Shown here one piece after another: positions 11,416 through 34,217 of a stretch of 64,000 bases of DNA (within the stretch, counting starts at the first letter, position 1; each line of letters starts with the position of its first letter). The notes under the pieces were generated by a model. The model saw nothing but the letters and a program-made list of their open reading frames with translations. It was not told where the DNA came from and did not search any database. This stretch comes from Ulota crispa (lineage: Eukaryota; Streptophyta; Bryopsida; Orthotrichales; Orthotrichaceae). A program made the position numbers and the translations under genes. The stretch lies in the NCBI GenBank assembly GCA_963920765.1, contig OY987244.1, positions 5,458,501 through 5,522,500 of the forward strand, in the 5' to 3' direction.

Positions 11416-12684
11416 AAGACACGGCTTGAACTGGCTTCCTCTTCTGAGTGACTGGCATATCCAATGCGATTTTGCCATGCAAAAACAAAACCTAGCAAGA
11501 AATTAGCCCCAATTGCCCCAATCCAAGGTTGTTTTTTACATTTTGGTCCTGAGCCACTGAAGTACATCTGATAGAATTTGGTCCCAAGTCAATATCACAT
11601 CTCTCTGTCTCCGTTGGTACGTCACCAGCTGTACTCGCAAACCTCTAAAGAGGACCAAAAGCTTGACACGGATTTCAATGTCATTTAGGACTAGGGAGTT
11701 TGGGTGTTGTACTGTACAATAGCCTCCAACAAATTTTGTTGCCCCCTTTTAACACTCATCATCTTATAATATAAAATTGGCATCAATCCGCATTTTTATA
11801 TTTTATTCTTATCTTGTATTATCTTGTATTTTTTACATTTTATTGTATCTGGCACATACTTGTCAATGTTTCTATAATAAATTTTAGATTAGTCTAAAAC
11901 ATATTGAGTTTGTGAAAGCCGTTTGGTTCACATGTTCAATTTGAGCACATCATTGCAATGTGATGGCTGAAACTTTGGGGACTTGTGTTTTTTTCATCAA
12001 TTGTTTGTTTTAAATAAATTTTGTTGGGTTTTGTTCCCCTTAAAATTTAGTAATTGTGGTAAAATTTTCATGTCAATCCAAGTTTTTTTGAATGTTTGAG
12101 AACAACTCAAAGTTCAAAATCAATTTATTTTTGTATTGTAGTGAATTTTGGTGGCTTATGACTTCTTCATAGAAAGTTTGATTTCGGTAAATTTTATTGG
12201 AAAAGTTTAGCATACTAGATTAGCTATTATTGCTAATAATTTGCATCAATTTCAAAAGTTATGACTTATGAGTGAATGAGAAGCACTTTAGTAGAGGGAG
12301 GTTTAGCCATAGATGTGAATTTTTGCTACTTTTTCCCCTACTTTTTGACATCTCAAAACACTTTTGCAAACAAAATGAGTCTATGTAATTATATTTTCTT
12401 TCACCTATGTCTTTGTAAATTGGTTTTGAATCACTTTACATTTTAAATGCTTTTCATTTGAGTAGGTTTAGAGATCAAATTTCACCCCAAACAAGTTATT
12501 AGGAAAGTTTCAACATCTTTTTTCAACACCAAAACATTATAATCTTCCAATTTATGTGGTCAAATGACCTTAAATTTGATCCACATCATTTGCAACATGC
12601 ACACTACAAGATTGTACGGTTGAGACTTTCATGCTTTATTGAAATTTAGGCTTACAAGTTACAACACTTGAAAAGCATAGAACA
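11416..12684. other. No gene seen, AT-rich
   Basis: AT-rich DNA with short direct repeats (for example ATCTTGTATT twice near 11813). I found no coding frame, element ends or RNA gene. Confidence 0.6.
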
Positions 12685-12930
12685 CTATATTCATTAAATC
12701 AGGAAAAAGAGTACATTTTGGGACTTTTGAAGGTTTCGGTGATCACCTAAAAACCAAGCTTGTAGCATTTTTTTGGTACATGTGCCCTCATCTGAGAGGA
12801 GGAATTTGCAAGGAAAAAATCTTATTGTCTAAGACTGAATCTGATACCTTTGAATTTGGTTTAAGGTAACTTTCTGGGTTTAAGGTGAAGTACAACTTGG
12901 GAATCTGGTTTTCCCAATTTAATGAAAAGC
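12685..12930. mobile_element. 'TTAAATTGGG' MITE, copy 1
   Basis: One member of the most frequent family in the window. Ends read ATATTCATTAAATCAGGAAA on the left and CCCAATTTAATGAA on the right. The interior carries the family core: ggtgatcacc, CTGAGAGGAGGAATTTGC, and a region reading GATACCTTTGAATTTGGTTTAAGG. It is non-coding and the target duplication is unclear. Confidence 0.75.
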
Positions 12931-13080
12931 ATCTATTAGATGCTTTTAGGCATGTTTGGACCTTAGGCAATGAGGGGTTAAATAACAAAACTTTAATCTT
13001 CAAAGGATTCAATAAGACCTTAATGCCCAAATTTTGTAAATTAGATATTTCTTTGTGATGTTCAAATTTTGCTATAATAG

Positions 13081-13198
13081 CATTATTCATTAAATTGGGA
13101 AAAAGAGTGACATTTTGGGACTTTTGGATTTACTCTTTAAAAAGCATAAAATTCAAAAGTTCCAAAATATCACTTTTTCCCAATTTAATGAATAACGT
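13081..13198. mobile_element. Internally deleted 'TTAAATTGGG' foldback
   Basis: About 118 bp made almost wholly of two inverted ends: CATTATTCATTAAATTGGGA on the left and its inverse TCCCAATTTAATGAATAACG at the right, each extending about 45 bp. The family core is missing. This looks like the minimal hairpin form of the family. Confidence 0.75.
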
Positions 13199-13199
13199 G

Positions 13200-13890
13200 T
13201 AATTTGACACATACGTTATATTTTACCTACATGGTAGCACTTCTTAGACATTTTGGCTCAAAGTTGGAGTTGATCGTTTTTCTTTAACTTAGCTTTTACT
13301 CCAAGTCCCACCAATATTTTTGCATAAATTATTCATGGATTTATTTGATACACCATTTTGCCATAAATAAATAAACAAAGTTGGAATCTCAAATTATAGA
13401 GATGGGACGTGGAACGTAGAGCGAACCGACCAGCTTACTGATATGGAAAAGAGCACCAGAAGCTGGGAATTGGTTGACATACGGTAGTAGGCCACGTCCC
13501 CCACGGAATAACGACCTCTCCAAGGTGGGGATCCACCTGGCCGAAGCAATTCGCTCTTTCAAACTGCGGAAGGGAATCTAGAATCACACCAAGGTCTTGA
13601 CTCTTTTGAGGCTGTGAGCTGGTCAGTGGTCACATAGTCAGCTCTACTTCCCAGTCCTCCTAGTGCAGCAAAGTCAAAACCAGTGATCCAGACAACTGCA
13701 AGTCTAGCAATAGACAGGAATACTAACCAGCCATGGAATGCTTTTCCTCCAATCTACCAAACCAACACCAGTGGTGCAGATCTCGGTCCACCGGTCAAAC
13801 GGATAAAAAATTAACGGCTCCGGAGCGCTGCGTCTCTGGCCGGTTGACAAATATGCCCGGGCGCGCTTGACATTCGCAACTCCCATTAAT
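13200..13890. other. No gene seen, mixed GC
   Basis: From about 13400 the DNA is less AT-rich than the flanks and not obviously repetitive. ORFs are short and lack recognisable domains. Confidence 0.5.
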
Positions 13891-14179
13891 AGGGGCTTCA
13901 AACTTAAACTTTTTCAGGTGACTCACGTCTCGATTCACCTGTGTGAATTTATTAGTGATTGATTCTTGTGGGGAGTGAATTTCAGAAACGCACTTTCATG
14001 TCTTTGCGTGGCTCATTCACGTGTTTCCTTAAATTCTAAAACTTGTTTCGTAGAAATTTCTGCAAATTCACGGGTGTCTCAGACTTTACTTGTGCGAGGG
14101 AACAAAAACAATGCACTGGTGAGTGAAGATCCTGTGAGGTGAGAAGTACGAAGGCCAGATTTTATGTTTGAAGCCCCCT
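13891..14179. mobile_element. MITE with AGGGGCTTCAAAC ends, copy 1
   Basis: Terminal inverted repeats are AGGGGCTTCAAACTTAAA and its inverse TTTATGTTTGAAGCCCCCT. A 3-bp direct repeat AAT flanks it (13888-13890, 14180-14182). It is 289 bp long with no coding. A second copy at 47090-47416 has the same ends and ATT duplications. The 3-bp target could suggest PIF/Harbinger, but the target is not the usual TWA and the ends lack GGCC, so I leave the superfamily open. It lies about 1.5 kb upstream of the receptor kinase start. Confidence 0.8.
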
Positions 14180-14182
14180 AAT

Positions 14183-15647
14183 GCCTCGTTCTTCACACTC
14201 CTACCTCGACTCTTGCTCGATCTCACTCCAACTCCAGCCCAAGAGCCACTGTGACACTTTCTTCTCCAATCCCACCAGCTTAACTTGCGACAGGGCAATC
14301 CTGGCAGATATTTTCTGAGCACTCATTCCAGCACATCTGCACAACTGGAACATTTGAAAGCGAATATGCAACACAAGTCGTTCCAAAGATGTCTGACATT
14401 CTAATAATACTAGTACAAAGACTTTCAAGTGATACTCGTCCAGACCTTCACGTTTGATCTACTGAATTACTGCTCTCCGCAAATGAACATCGAACTCTTA
14501 ATTTTCAATATCCAGGAATTCCTTCTTAATAGTGTCGGAAACTTGCGTTTCTAAAAGGGTCTGTCTTATTAATTACCATGCATAGAAACTGCAGGATTTG
14601 ACACTTACTTCCCACGTACTTTGGTGTCACTGCCAGCTGCTGCTGCAGAGCTTTTCAGACTCACACCGTGACTGTGTTTATTTGAAGCTGTCAAACTGGT
14701 ACCGCTGTAGTACTATACATGGAATCAACATGCTTTTTATAGGGGCAATTAGCATTGTGCGCCTTGGTTCAGAAACGATATGATGCACACTGGTGCACTT
14801 AGTAACTACTGCAGGGTAGATAGTTGATAGCCTGATTCGGCTGGGTGTGACGACCGTGACGTGTGAGTGAGCTTTACACGGTTGAACAGACCATAGGAAC
14901 TAAGTTAGGAACTAGAAAGGGGAGCCACTGACCAGTCCAGTACTGTTACATGGTGTACAGCCTCACATAACTAGCCACAGCAATATGTTGTACGGGTTTC
15001 CAAGTGTCGACTCATCAGATCAGATGTAGTCAAGAAGGCGGTGGCATCACTGGAAAAGCTGCAAGACTGAAACATCGGCCGGCTCCAATCTCATCCAAGC
15101 TTTTTAGCACATGTGTGCAGATCGATCAAGTTCCACGTTTCTGCAACAAACACAACGGCTTCGATTCGAAGACCAAGTGCAGAAACGACGTTCGAAACGT
15201 TCGAAACGTGTGATTAGTCCTCTGACAACAGCTCGTGATCAAGTTCTTCCTGTCAGGAATCTGATCAGCCTTGGGAGTACGTTTAAGCGAGATAGGTTCA
15301 ATAATGATCGGTTCTCGCCCTGGCAAGCTAGCTTTGAGGATTCAGGTGGAGATCAAGTGAAGTGCCTCAACTGCACCATGTCGAGTTGAAATCCTCCGTA
15401 GCAAGACAAGTCACCCAAGGTTGTGCATCGAAGTACTGCAACGGAGTAGAGTGCTGGAATCCAAAGCACAAGAGTGGCCGAGTTCTAAGCTCAAGCGTTT
15501 GGAGTGCCACTCGCTCGAAGGACACACTCACACACAGTTTGAAATGTTCTCCTCGGGTACATACTTTCCATAAAAGGGTGTCTCCGGGGCTGGTAGCACT
15601 TTTACTATACCCAAGTCTCTCTGTGAGCGAGTGTGGTTTTGGACGAC
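14183..15647. other. Region upstream of the receptor kinase
   Basis: Presumed promoter and leader of the downstream kinase. It is mixed-composition and not visibly repetitive apart from a small direct repeat of CGAAACGTT at about 15188-15207. ORFs up to 169 residues occur but show no domain and overlap in several frames. I could not place a convincing TATA box. Confidence 0.5.
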
Positions 15648-26279
<10,632 letters not shown>

Positions 26280-26489
26280 CCCGAATTTTTGTGACATATC
26301 CCATATTCATTGGTTCTTTCTTTTATTTGTTATTTTACATTTCAGTGAATGCTCCTTTGAAATTGGTATCCATTGCTGAACGTGGTGTACTGTACATTAC
26401 AGTACATGGATTTTGAGTTACTTCACAAAGACCCATAATTGAGCTCATCATACATCTCATTTTTACCTTCTATTTTGAATTTTTTGAAT

Positions 26490-27020
26490 TGTTTCAGTCT
26501 TTGACTTAAATTTGCACTCTTGCAATTCATGTGTGTGTATGTTTGAAACATTTGGAATGTTAGATCTTGTGCTCTTGCATTGCATCGGTATGTTTTCGTT
26601 TTGGATCTTTGACTTTGTGTTCATGCAATTCTTCAGTATTTTGTTCTTTTAGTTTGGATTTTTGACTTTGCGCTCTTGCAATTCAAGTGTGTGTTTGTTT
26701 GTTTGGAACATTTGGAATTTTGGACCATGTGCTCTTGCAATTCATTGGTATATTTTAGTTTGACTTTTAACTCTGCGCTCTTGAAATTCTTTAGTATTTT
26801 TTGTTTTTGTTTGGATCTTTGACTTTTGTGCTCTTGAAATCCTTCAATATCTTGTTCTTTTGTTTGGACCATTGACTTTGCGCCCTTGCAATTCATGTGT
26901 GTTTGTTGGATTGGAATATTTGAACTATGTGCTCATGTGATTCATCATTATGCTTTTGTTTGGCTCTTGACTTTGTGCTCTTGCAATTCATGTATGTCAT
27001 ATTTAAGTGGAGTATACAAA
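26490..27020. repeat. Degenerate minisatellite downstream of the kinase
   Basis: Units of about 60-110 bp share the cores GCTCTTGCAATTCATGTGTG and TTTGGATCTTTGACTTTG; at least six copies can be followed, with weaker ones to about 27420. Period and identity vary. No gene is seen here. The gap 26280-26489 probably holds the kinase 3' UTR. Confidence 0.7.
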
Positions 27021-27529
27021 GTTCATTGGTAATCATCTAGAATCTACTACAGTTTTGCAGGGCATTTGAAAAGTATTTGCAAAGTATAAAAAGATACTTA
27101 CAAAATGTTAGGAGATGGATTCAAATCAAATAACACATGCAAAATAAGAAGAGACACATATAAAACATGGAGTGATCTCTTGATGTTTAGAAACATAGAA
27201 AGGCCATAATTGCATGAATAATCTATAAGTAGTTAAACATATGCCATACCTGTATTTTTTTAATTTAATTTGTTTAAGAATTTGGACTATGTCCTCTTGC
27301 AATCCATGAGTAAGCTTTGTTTGGCTCTTTACGTTGCGCTCTTGCAAACTTTCTTTAAAATTTCATATGGATCTTGGATTGTGCATACTTGCAATTATTG
27401 CATGTTTTTGTTTGGATTTTAAACATTGCACTTTCAGGTTTAATGAAGTGTTTAACTATTTCTATACCAGTCATGAAATTTTGGACTATGTTTGACTCTA
27501 CGAGCAACATCAAGAGCTAGAAAATATAT

Positions 27530-27960
27530 TAAAGTTACAACTTCTATGTCTAGTTGTATTTTCAAATTAGAGAAATTTTTCTTGTGGTCCACACCTATTT
27601 TTATATAAACATCAACCATATATTATATGGAATTGATACATGTACCACCCCTTCTTGACTATTCTATCACACCCTACTATATACATTCAATATTTATAAT
27701 ATTAAAATAGGTGTGTATCATAAGAAAAACATCACTAATTTTAAAATACAACTTGACATAGAAGTTGCAACTTTAATTTTGTTTTTTAGCTTCAAATCAC
27801 GCTCATAGTATCAATTATAAAATTTTAACTATGTTGAGTTTAATTTAGATTTTTTTAAATTGATACTATAAGCAAAATTAAGAGCTGAAAAAAAGAAGTT
27901 AAAATTGCATCTTCTACGTGAAGTTGTATTTTCAAATTAGTGATGTATTTCCCATGGTCC
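27530..27960. repeat. AT-rich inverted repeat cluster
   Basis: The segment AAAGTTACAACTTCTATGTC (about 27531) recurs inverted at about 27752-27776 and directly, diverged, at about 27896-27925. The three copies share AGTTGTATTTTCAAATTAG and the following AT-rich part. It looks like an old foldback or MITE with a partial duplicate. The 27961-28111 stretch is AT-rich flank. Confidence 0.5.
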
Positions 27961-28111
27961 AAACCTATTTTAATATTGTAAATATTGAATATATATATAT
28001 AGTAGGGTGTGGTAGAATAGTTAAGAAGAGCTAGTACATGTATCAATTCCCTATATAGTAACTGTGGTAGAATAGTCAAAAAGGGATGATACATATATCG
28101 GTTCCCTTCTA

Positions 28112-28693
28112 CTCCCTCTGTCCCAATATAAAACTCCAAAAAACTTCTCCATGAGGGATTAACTGTATTTTTAGTTATTATGCTAGTGACACATGCATTC
28201 TAGAATCAATATACCATCTATCAAATATCTGCAAAATCTCAAGTTTTTATGTTGCCATTTAGACACCCAAATTCCATACAAAAAGTACCATATTTGTACA
28301 TGGTTTGTGAAGGCTGCTAGCTCCTCATTATTTTTGTCTTTGTACTAATGACACATGCATTTTAGAATCAATGTACCATTTACCAGATGTGTGCAAAATC
28401 TCCAACTTTGATGTTGCCATTTGGGCACCCAAATTCCATGCAAAAAGTACCATATTTGTACATTTTGCTAGCTCCTTATTATTAATGATTTAAAGATTAG
28501 TAGCAACAATGATACCTCATATGGAAAAGGAAAAGGTTTTTAGGAGAGGAATGCTCTTTAATTGCTTAACTTGCCCCCATAAGATCATTGGATATGACAA
28601 ACGCTTTCTCAACAATTGAAATTAGCAAAAGAGAGCTCTTTAGTGGGTGAAGAACTATGCCTAATTTGGAGCTTTATATTGGGACAGAGGGAG
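28112..28693. mobile_element. Stowaway-type MITE, copy 2
   Basis: Ends are CTCCCTCTGTCCCAATATAA and the inverse TTATATTGGGACAGAGGGAG, with TA on both sides (28110-28111, 28694-28695). The interior again holds a direct duplication of about 170-180 bp (ACACATGCATTCTAGAATCA and ACACATGCATTTTAGAATCA). It is the same family as 5281-5860, inverted. Size 582 bp, no ORF. Confidence 0.9.
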
Positions 28694-28695
28694 TA

Positions 28696-29627
28696 GTTTA
28701 CAGGAAGGTCAAGAAATTAGATCCAGCACCTCAAAGAGGCATGTGAAATCATCTGAGGACCGTTTTGGTCTTCCGGGCCTGGGGAGTTCAGGGGTCAAAG
28801 TAGCAGATGTTGCTAGAAGGCCGAGTGTCTATGGGAAAACTCTAGAACATGGCGGGCCTTTCTCTCACCGAACCCGTCTCTCACCCCAAGTCTGCAGGGG
28901 CGGGGCCAGCGTTGCAACAAGCTCTGCGTCGCCGAAGTGTCTGGAGTGGCAGCGATCTGGCTTCGCGCAACGCAAGCTGGCCACCGCCTTGTGGACGTGC
29001 ATTGCGTGAAGCCCGAATACTGCCATCATCGCCATCAGCAGACATGAATCCCAAAGTCTTGGGGACTGATCACCTGAGTTATCACCTCACTTGGCCCTCC
29101 GACGTTGCATCCCCCCTCACTCTCCAGGTGGCAGTAGCCAATACTTTCCCCCTCCTCTGCCGCTCTCACTTGTAAGCTTAAGCTTAGCTTAGTTCGCAAA
29201 CAATCCTCGTGGTGGACTTCTAACAAAATAAAGTGGTGCTTGGTTTATGGAATTTGCATTTGCACCTATTTGTGTCTATTTAGTAATAAGTTTGCTATTT
29301 TCTTTGATCTTAATTAATCGGTGTTTCCTTCCTATTTTCTTCTTCTTCTTCTTCTAATCTATTTCGTGGTGATGAGAGCACGGGCGAGGGACTATTCTTT
29401 TCAGAAAGAGTCTTGGTCGCTGTCTGAGAGCTTTTCGGTTTTTAGGTTTTTAGGTTTTTCGGTTTCCTCCTTGTTGTGGTGGTTGTGGATTGCGAAATTT
29501 GTTGCTACCGTGAATTTGTTGCTTGATTGCGAAGTTGGAAATGGATTTAGACAAGGATTTAGTGAATTAGGGTTTACTCTGGGGGATACGAGTGGAAAAT
29601 AGTGTAGTTCATTGTTGTGAGAGTTGA
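28696..29627. other. Upstream region of the LRR gene
   Basis: GC-richer than its surroundings between about 28760 and 29170, with overlapping ORFs in several frames but no domain. A (TTC)n run lies at 29339-29355. An ORF at 29321-29602 begins MFPSYFLLLLLLIYF; it ends 25 bp before the LRR start codon and more likely lies in the promoter or 5' leader than in a protein gene. Confidence 0.5.
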
Positions 29628-32348
29628 ATGGAATGGAAGGTTATGAAGAAGAGGAGTGCGGTGGAGGAGTTGAGGCAGTCGGTGGAGAGGCATCTGGAAA
29701 GTGGAATTCAGATCAAGAAGCAACGGTGCCTGGACACCGACAAGCCGTCACTTTTACATCTCTGCATGCGTCAAGCAGCGCTGCATCTGTCTCGACATGC
29801 TCAGAAGATCCCGTTCCTTCCCACGAATCTCTCCATCTCTCTCCTGCACGACTTTCTCAGGCGGTCTCCTGCGCCGTCCTACACGGAGCTCAAGATCCTC
29901 TGCGAAAGCTCATGGTGCTCGCCAAACTTGAGCCTGAGGGGAGTGCCGCGCTTGAATTCCAAGGGTGTTCAGGAAATATCAGTTTTGTCTAACCTTGTGC
30001 AGCTTGATTTCAGAGGATGCCAGTGGCTCGGCAACCTCCATTTTCTCTCTGGTATGTTCCTCGCCATGTTACTGGTGTTTTTTGCAATTACCACCACGTT
30101 TTCTGCAGTATGTTCTAAATATATCGCATCGTAGCTCTCATATTGTTTCAAACTCGATTTTGCAGCTTTGAATTCGTTGGAGTGCTTGAATCTGCGAGAT
30201 TGCTGGTTCTTAAAAGCTGACGACCTTCTCCACATTCGAGGTACACTACCTTTACGTTTTCTAATGTCTTGCAACTGCCCTTTTTTGAGCTATTAGTTTT
30301 TTCGCATTTTATTAAGACTTTTCCAAGAGTTGAGAATTGCTTGACAGATAATTATGATGTCATATTAGTGAATATGATGGACTTTTGGTTTTTGAAACTG
30401 GGAACCTGTGTCTGACTTAAATGCAGAACTGCCTAAACTGCAGTGCTTGGATGTCGAAAATGTTTCTGCCATGAGTGACGACCTTGCTGCACATACAATT
30501 TCAGGTACTACTGCGTTTGTTACGTGGTTAAGGGTGATATGTGCTTTTGATCTCTTATTTTCTTTTGCTGTTCCCCAAACTAAGCTATTGTGCAAAAATG
30601 CAGAAACCTGTTGATTTATTCTGTGATACTAATGATATGTTCACACTTGGTGTTAGGAGGGGTATTAACAATATGAATGTAGTCTAAAGGAGTATCCAAA
30701 TGCATCTAATTTTCCTTTCATTGTACCCCTCCTAACACCAAGTGTGAACATACCATAAGGTATGTACACCCATAAGCGTCAGTGTCCCCATAACCGTCAC
30801 CTCTGAAATCTTGGAAAATCTGTGGAAGTAAATAGATGTAATGACAAGGATGTACAACATGTGAACATGAAATCTTGAAAGTGGTTATGGGTGCAATGGC
30901 AGTTTGCTCTTTAAAAACTCACAACTTATTCTCACAGTATCCAAATAATACATTTGAAAGTGCAAACTTATTATTTTTCTGTTCCTAATAGGATCCTATA
31001 ATTTGCTAGCTGTCTACTAATACTCATCATGTTCAAAACCCTTAAATTGACGCTTATGGGTGCACCTACCTTACACATCGATCCTAGTTTTTACTTGCAG
31101 GATTCTTCTTCAGACATTGACAGGGTTGTGTAACGGGGATGTGCGCAGAATTGAAAAACCTTCGGGCACTGAATGTCAGTGGCACGTGTGTTGGTGACGG
31201 TATGGTGGAGCTGCTTACATATGGAAGTCGTTTACATTCTTGGGCCTCCCAGCAAGGAGGAGCTGGAATTGAGGATGTCAAGCTAGTCACTGAAACTGGT
31301 CAATATGGAATGCGAAGTCTTATGAGTCAATATCCTGTTTCCAACTTGACATATTTGCGGCTTCAACGCACTCATATAACACATGTAGCTATTGCGCATT
31401 TGCTAGGTAAGGTGCACTTGTTTGAACTCTGTAAATGCTAGAAAAAATTACTCTCTTGCGTGTTCAGTACATGATGACTGCAGTCACTGAGTCTTGCGTT
31501 TTATCCACTTGTGCAGCAATTCCGGACTTGCAACTTCTGGATGTGCGACTTACAAATGTCACGGGCAGGTCGTTGTTTTCTCTCAAAGGTAAGCTATTAA
31601 TTAAGCCTTTCATGTCCAAAGTAGAAACAGCAAGTCCACTTTGGAAGCAAACAGTTGATCATGGTCACTTTCAAAACATGTATCTATTTGTTCAAAATGT
31701 AGGGCGTGGTTTCTTTGTTCTATCGATACATTCTGTTACCATTGCTTGAAGTTTTCTAGATGGCTTATTTCTACTCCTCTAGATATAAAAGCAGCCATTT
31801 CTGGCCTTCTGCGGCACATTTGTAGACTTCAATGTTCTACACAGTGTCTTGCACATTGTTGTCAGGTTGTCTGATGCTAATTTCTCGTTATTCCACAGTG
31901 ATTCTTATAACAGATATACTAATTCTGAATTTCTATGACATTCCTTGAGAATAATTTGTAGTCTTAGGCTAGGGACCTGTTTGAGACGGTTGTGTAGTAG
32001 GGTCTTTGTGAGTGTTGTTTCCAAATGCTTGTATTGAGACAAGGACAAGAATTTCTGGAACTTTTCTGTCAGTTCTCACTCGTTTTCTGATTATTATTTT
32101 TTTGGTTTTCTTTGGATTTGGCCTCAACAGCTAAGCATAAGCTGATTGCGCTGCCGAACAATGCAAGAGTGGCAGCTCGAACAAATGCAATGCTGGCTGG
32201 AGTCTTGGAAGGGGAGTGTGGTTGCAGAGCTATGACACGACATTGCAAATCCTCCAACTCAGAGAAGGTTCCCGACGAGTTAACGGAGCTATGGCAGCAG
32301 GCTTTTGTGCAATTCCTGCAAGAAGCGAGCAATAGAACCTCGTGTTGA
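29628..32348 (+). CDS. RNI-like leucine-rich repeat protein, 374 residues
   Basis: Six exons (29628-30051, 30166-30240, 30427-30504, 31149-31406, 31517-31588, 32131-32348) join in frame at GT-AG sites, all with phase-1 introns, ending CRAMTRHCKSS...NRTSC and TGA. After a basic N-terminus comes a helical part (LLHLCMRQAALHL, LPTNLSISLLHDFLRR) typical of plant RNI-like LRR proteins such as Arabidopsis At4g23840 as I recall it. LRRs follow, one per exon or so: LVQLDFRGC, LECLNLRDC, LQCLDVENV, LRALNVSGT, LTYLRLQRT, LQLLDVRLT. There is no signal peptide or transmembrane helix, and no F-box seen. A cytosolic or nuclear scaffold or adaptor is likely, but the function is unknown. The exon-4 acceptor was chosen at ...GCGCAG|AATTG because upstream sites break the frame. 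MITE-like sequences fill intron 3. Confidence 0.82.
30636..30752. mobile_element. 117-bp element with perfect 29-bp inverted ends
   Basis: The left 29 bp (begins TATGTTCACACTTGGTGTTA) are the exact reverse complement of the right 29 bp. About 59 bp lie between them. It sits in intron 3 of the LRR gene. No clear target duplication is visible. Perfect ends suggest recent movement or recent hairpin repair. Confidence 0.7.
30756..31074. mobile_element. MITE with TAAGGTA...CACCCATAAGCGTCA ends
   Basis: Left end TAAGGTATGTACACCCATAA and right end inverse (TTATGGGTGCACCTACCTTA), pairing over about 28 bp with two or three mismatches. It follows the 117-bp element by 3 bp in the same intron. Superfamily not determined. 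Confidence 0.65.
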
Positions 32349-33139
32349 TTCTGGTCAAGTACCACTCACTCGGAAAAACCAATGAAGGTGAGTATTGTAC
32401 TCATTCAACTTAGTCCGGCTTATACAAAGTCCAGAAATAACAATCCATATGCCAAAACATTGGGAGATCTCCCAATCTTTTGCATATGTTATATGTAAAA
32501 TGTAGAGAGATCTATGTGAAACGATGTATGATATGTCCCTCAATACATCACTGGCATTGGTTTGTTTCTTACTCTGGACTTTAGAATTTCTTTGAGTACT
32601 AGAAATATGCTGAATTCTACTTTATTTTGATTTCAAGATCCAAGTGAGCTGCTGCTACAGGAGTACTTCCTGCAATAACCTACTTATTTCGCTTTTTTTT
32701 TTCTTCTGACACATTGAAGGAGGCGACGTATGGAAAATTCATTTTTGAAGGCAAGGCTGGTGTACGAGCGGCAGTAGCCCAAGCTTGTGTTCAATGTTCT
32801 TATGTTTTGGTATTATCCAGACATCCACCGGGTCTTGCGTCTAGAGTCACTGTTTTCTTGATCAAATATTTTACTGAAGGAAATCTTTCTAGGTGTCTTG
32901 GCTAGACGTACATTTTTGTAATTGACATGTTGTGTAGAATAGATGTCTTGGGTCACCTTGGCCATTCTTTTCTCAGATTGAATCAATGTATCACTTTCTA
33001 TTTTCTTTCCGTTTTGAATGGAGAACAGGATTGTGCGCTTTTTTTTGCTTTCGTCCACGCTGAAGTGATTTCATGTCTTTATAACTTTACATATCAACTG
33101 CCACTTTTGGGAGAGTGACTAGAAAAAAAAAAAAAAAAA
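32349..33139. other. 3' side of the LRR gene, then a poly(A) run
   Basis: Probable 3' UTR and flank. ORFs of about 60-80 residues here have no domain. A run of about 20 A starts at 33122 and abuts a truncated transposon copy. I see no poly(A)-signal-based end I would defend. Confidence 0.5.
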
Positions 33140-33956
33140 AAACATTATTTTGGAAAATCCAACCGTAGAATCTTGGCCTAGAAGTGAGATATTTACATCC
33201 AAAGTGAACAAAAAAGTTTTTTTCTTTACTGTCTGAAATTTTCAGAAGCCTTTGATTATTGGTAACCCAAAAAAATTACTCTACGCAAAGTTGAGGATTT
33301 ATTTTATCATGTCCAAAACCAAGTTAGGTATGTGTGGGAGAATTTTCAAATGAATTGGACATGTGGATCATACTTTGTAAAATCTTGCAATGCCAGAAGG
33401 TTTAGAATTTTACAAATACACTACGCAAAATTGTACAATTTATGTAAAATTTAGAAATCTGAATTACTTTGATCCAAAAGGTGAAAACCAAGGAATCTTA
33501 ATCTATTACAACTTAGAAAAAAAAAAGTAAAAAAACAAACACACAAAGAGCTCAAAAAAGTAAAGCAAAAAGTTTTACAAGGGGGGAAAAGGAATGGAGG
33601 TTTGGGAGTCCCATACCTACTTGCAAACTAAAACTTCTCATAACTTTCACCTCATTTATTATAATTGAATGATTCAAAGCTTCCCAAATACATATAAACC
33701 TAAAGAACCAATTTCAAAAAATAAATATAAAATAATTTCAATTTTTTTTGGCTGCCCAATAGTCTCCTGTTTTTCAGCTATTCATGCATAACTTCTTCAA
33801 TAAATGTCAAAATGAAGAAAAAAATTACATTCCCACGTAGATCTTTGAATTCCTCACTTTCAAAAAAAGTTTCAAAAAATCACACAAAATAACTTAACCA
33901 TAGGTACATGCCCAAAATCCCACTTGTCCCCCAAAGGGACAATGGTCCTTTACGGG
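33140..33956. mobile_element. TTAA-type element, one end only
   Basis: The right end GACAATGGTCCTTTACGGG is followed by TTAA (33957-33960). Working inward it matches the long form at 9885-10804 in inverted orientation (GGGATTTTGGGCATGTACC, then GTGGGAGAATTTTCAAAT, then ATATTTACATCC). The opposite end is missing beside the poly(A) run. From 33961 to 34217 nothing is recognised. Confidence 0.6.
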
Positions 33957-34217
33957 TTAAACCTGGAAGTCCCTAGTGTAAGAATAAGGAATTGAACTTC
34001 CATAGCATATTTTTATTTCTTTATGTTCTGCTGTTTTTCTTAAAGCTTTATCGATGATTTATTTCAGTCTATATAAACAGGGAACCAAGTGCATTTAACC
34101 ATATTAGTATTTCCTGGTAATGGTCATAACTGGATATTTCTTACTCTGGGCAGGCCTTCGTGGGTGCAATATTTGTTAGATTCTTGTGGATTTTTTACTA
34201 CACCTGTGTTTCGCTAC

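Noticed and set aside
11141-11567. Overlapping ORFs for Ser/Pro/Lys/Gln-rich and Gly/Leu/Trp-rich proteins
   Set aside because: They exist in several frames on both strands because a 6-bp repeat cannot contain stops. No start context, domain or splice support.
28743-29175. GC-rich ORFs upstream of the LRR gene
   Set aside because: Two overlapping frames with no recognisable motif. The raised GC fits a promoter or leader region.
29321-29602. Secreted or membrane protein beginning MFPSYFLLLLLLIYF
   Set aside because: The hydrophobic start comes from a (TTC)n run. No domain follows, and it lies directly before the LRR gene start, so a promoter or leader origin is likelier.
31101-31150. Apparent frameshift at the start of LRR-gene exon 4
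   Set aside because: The acceptors GCAG|GATTC, TTCAG|ACATT and GACAG|GGTTG do not give an open frame that joins the LRR reading, but GCGCAG|AATTG restores it (ELKNLRALNVSG), so no lesion is needed.
33122-33142. Poly(A) run as the tail of a retrocopy
   Set aside because: No intronless gene copy or LINE/SINE body precedes it, and no flanking duplication is visible. The adjacent DNA is a truncated TTAA-type element.
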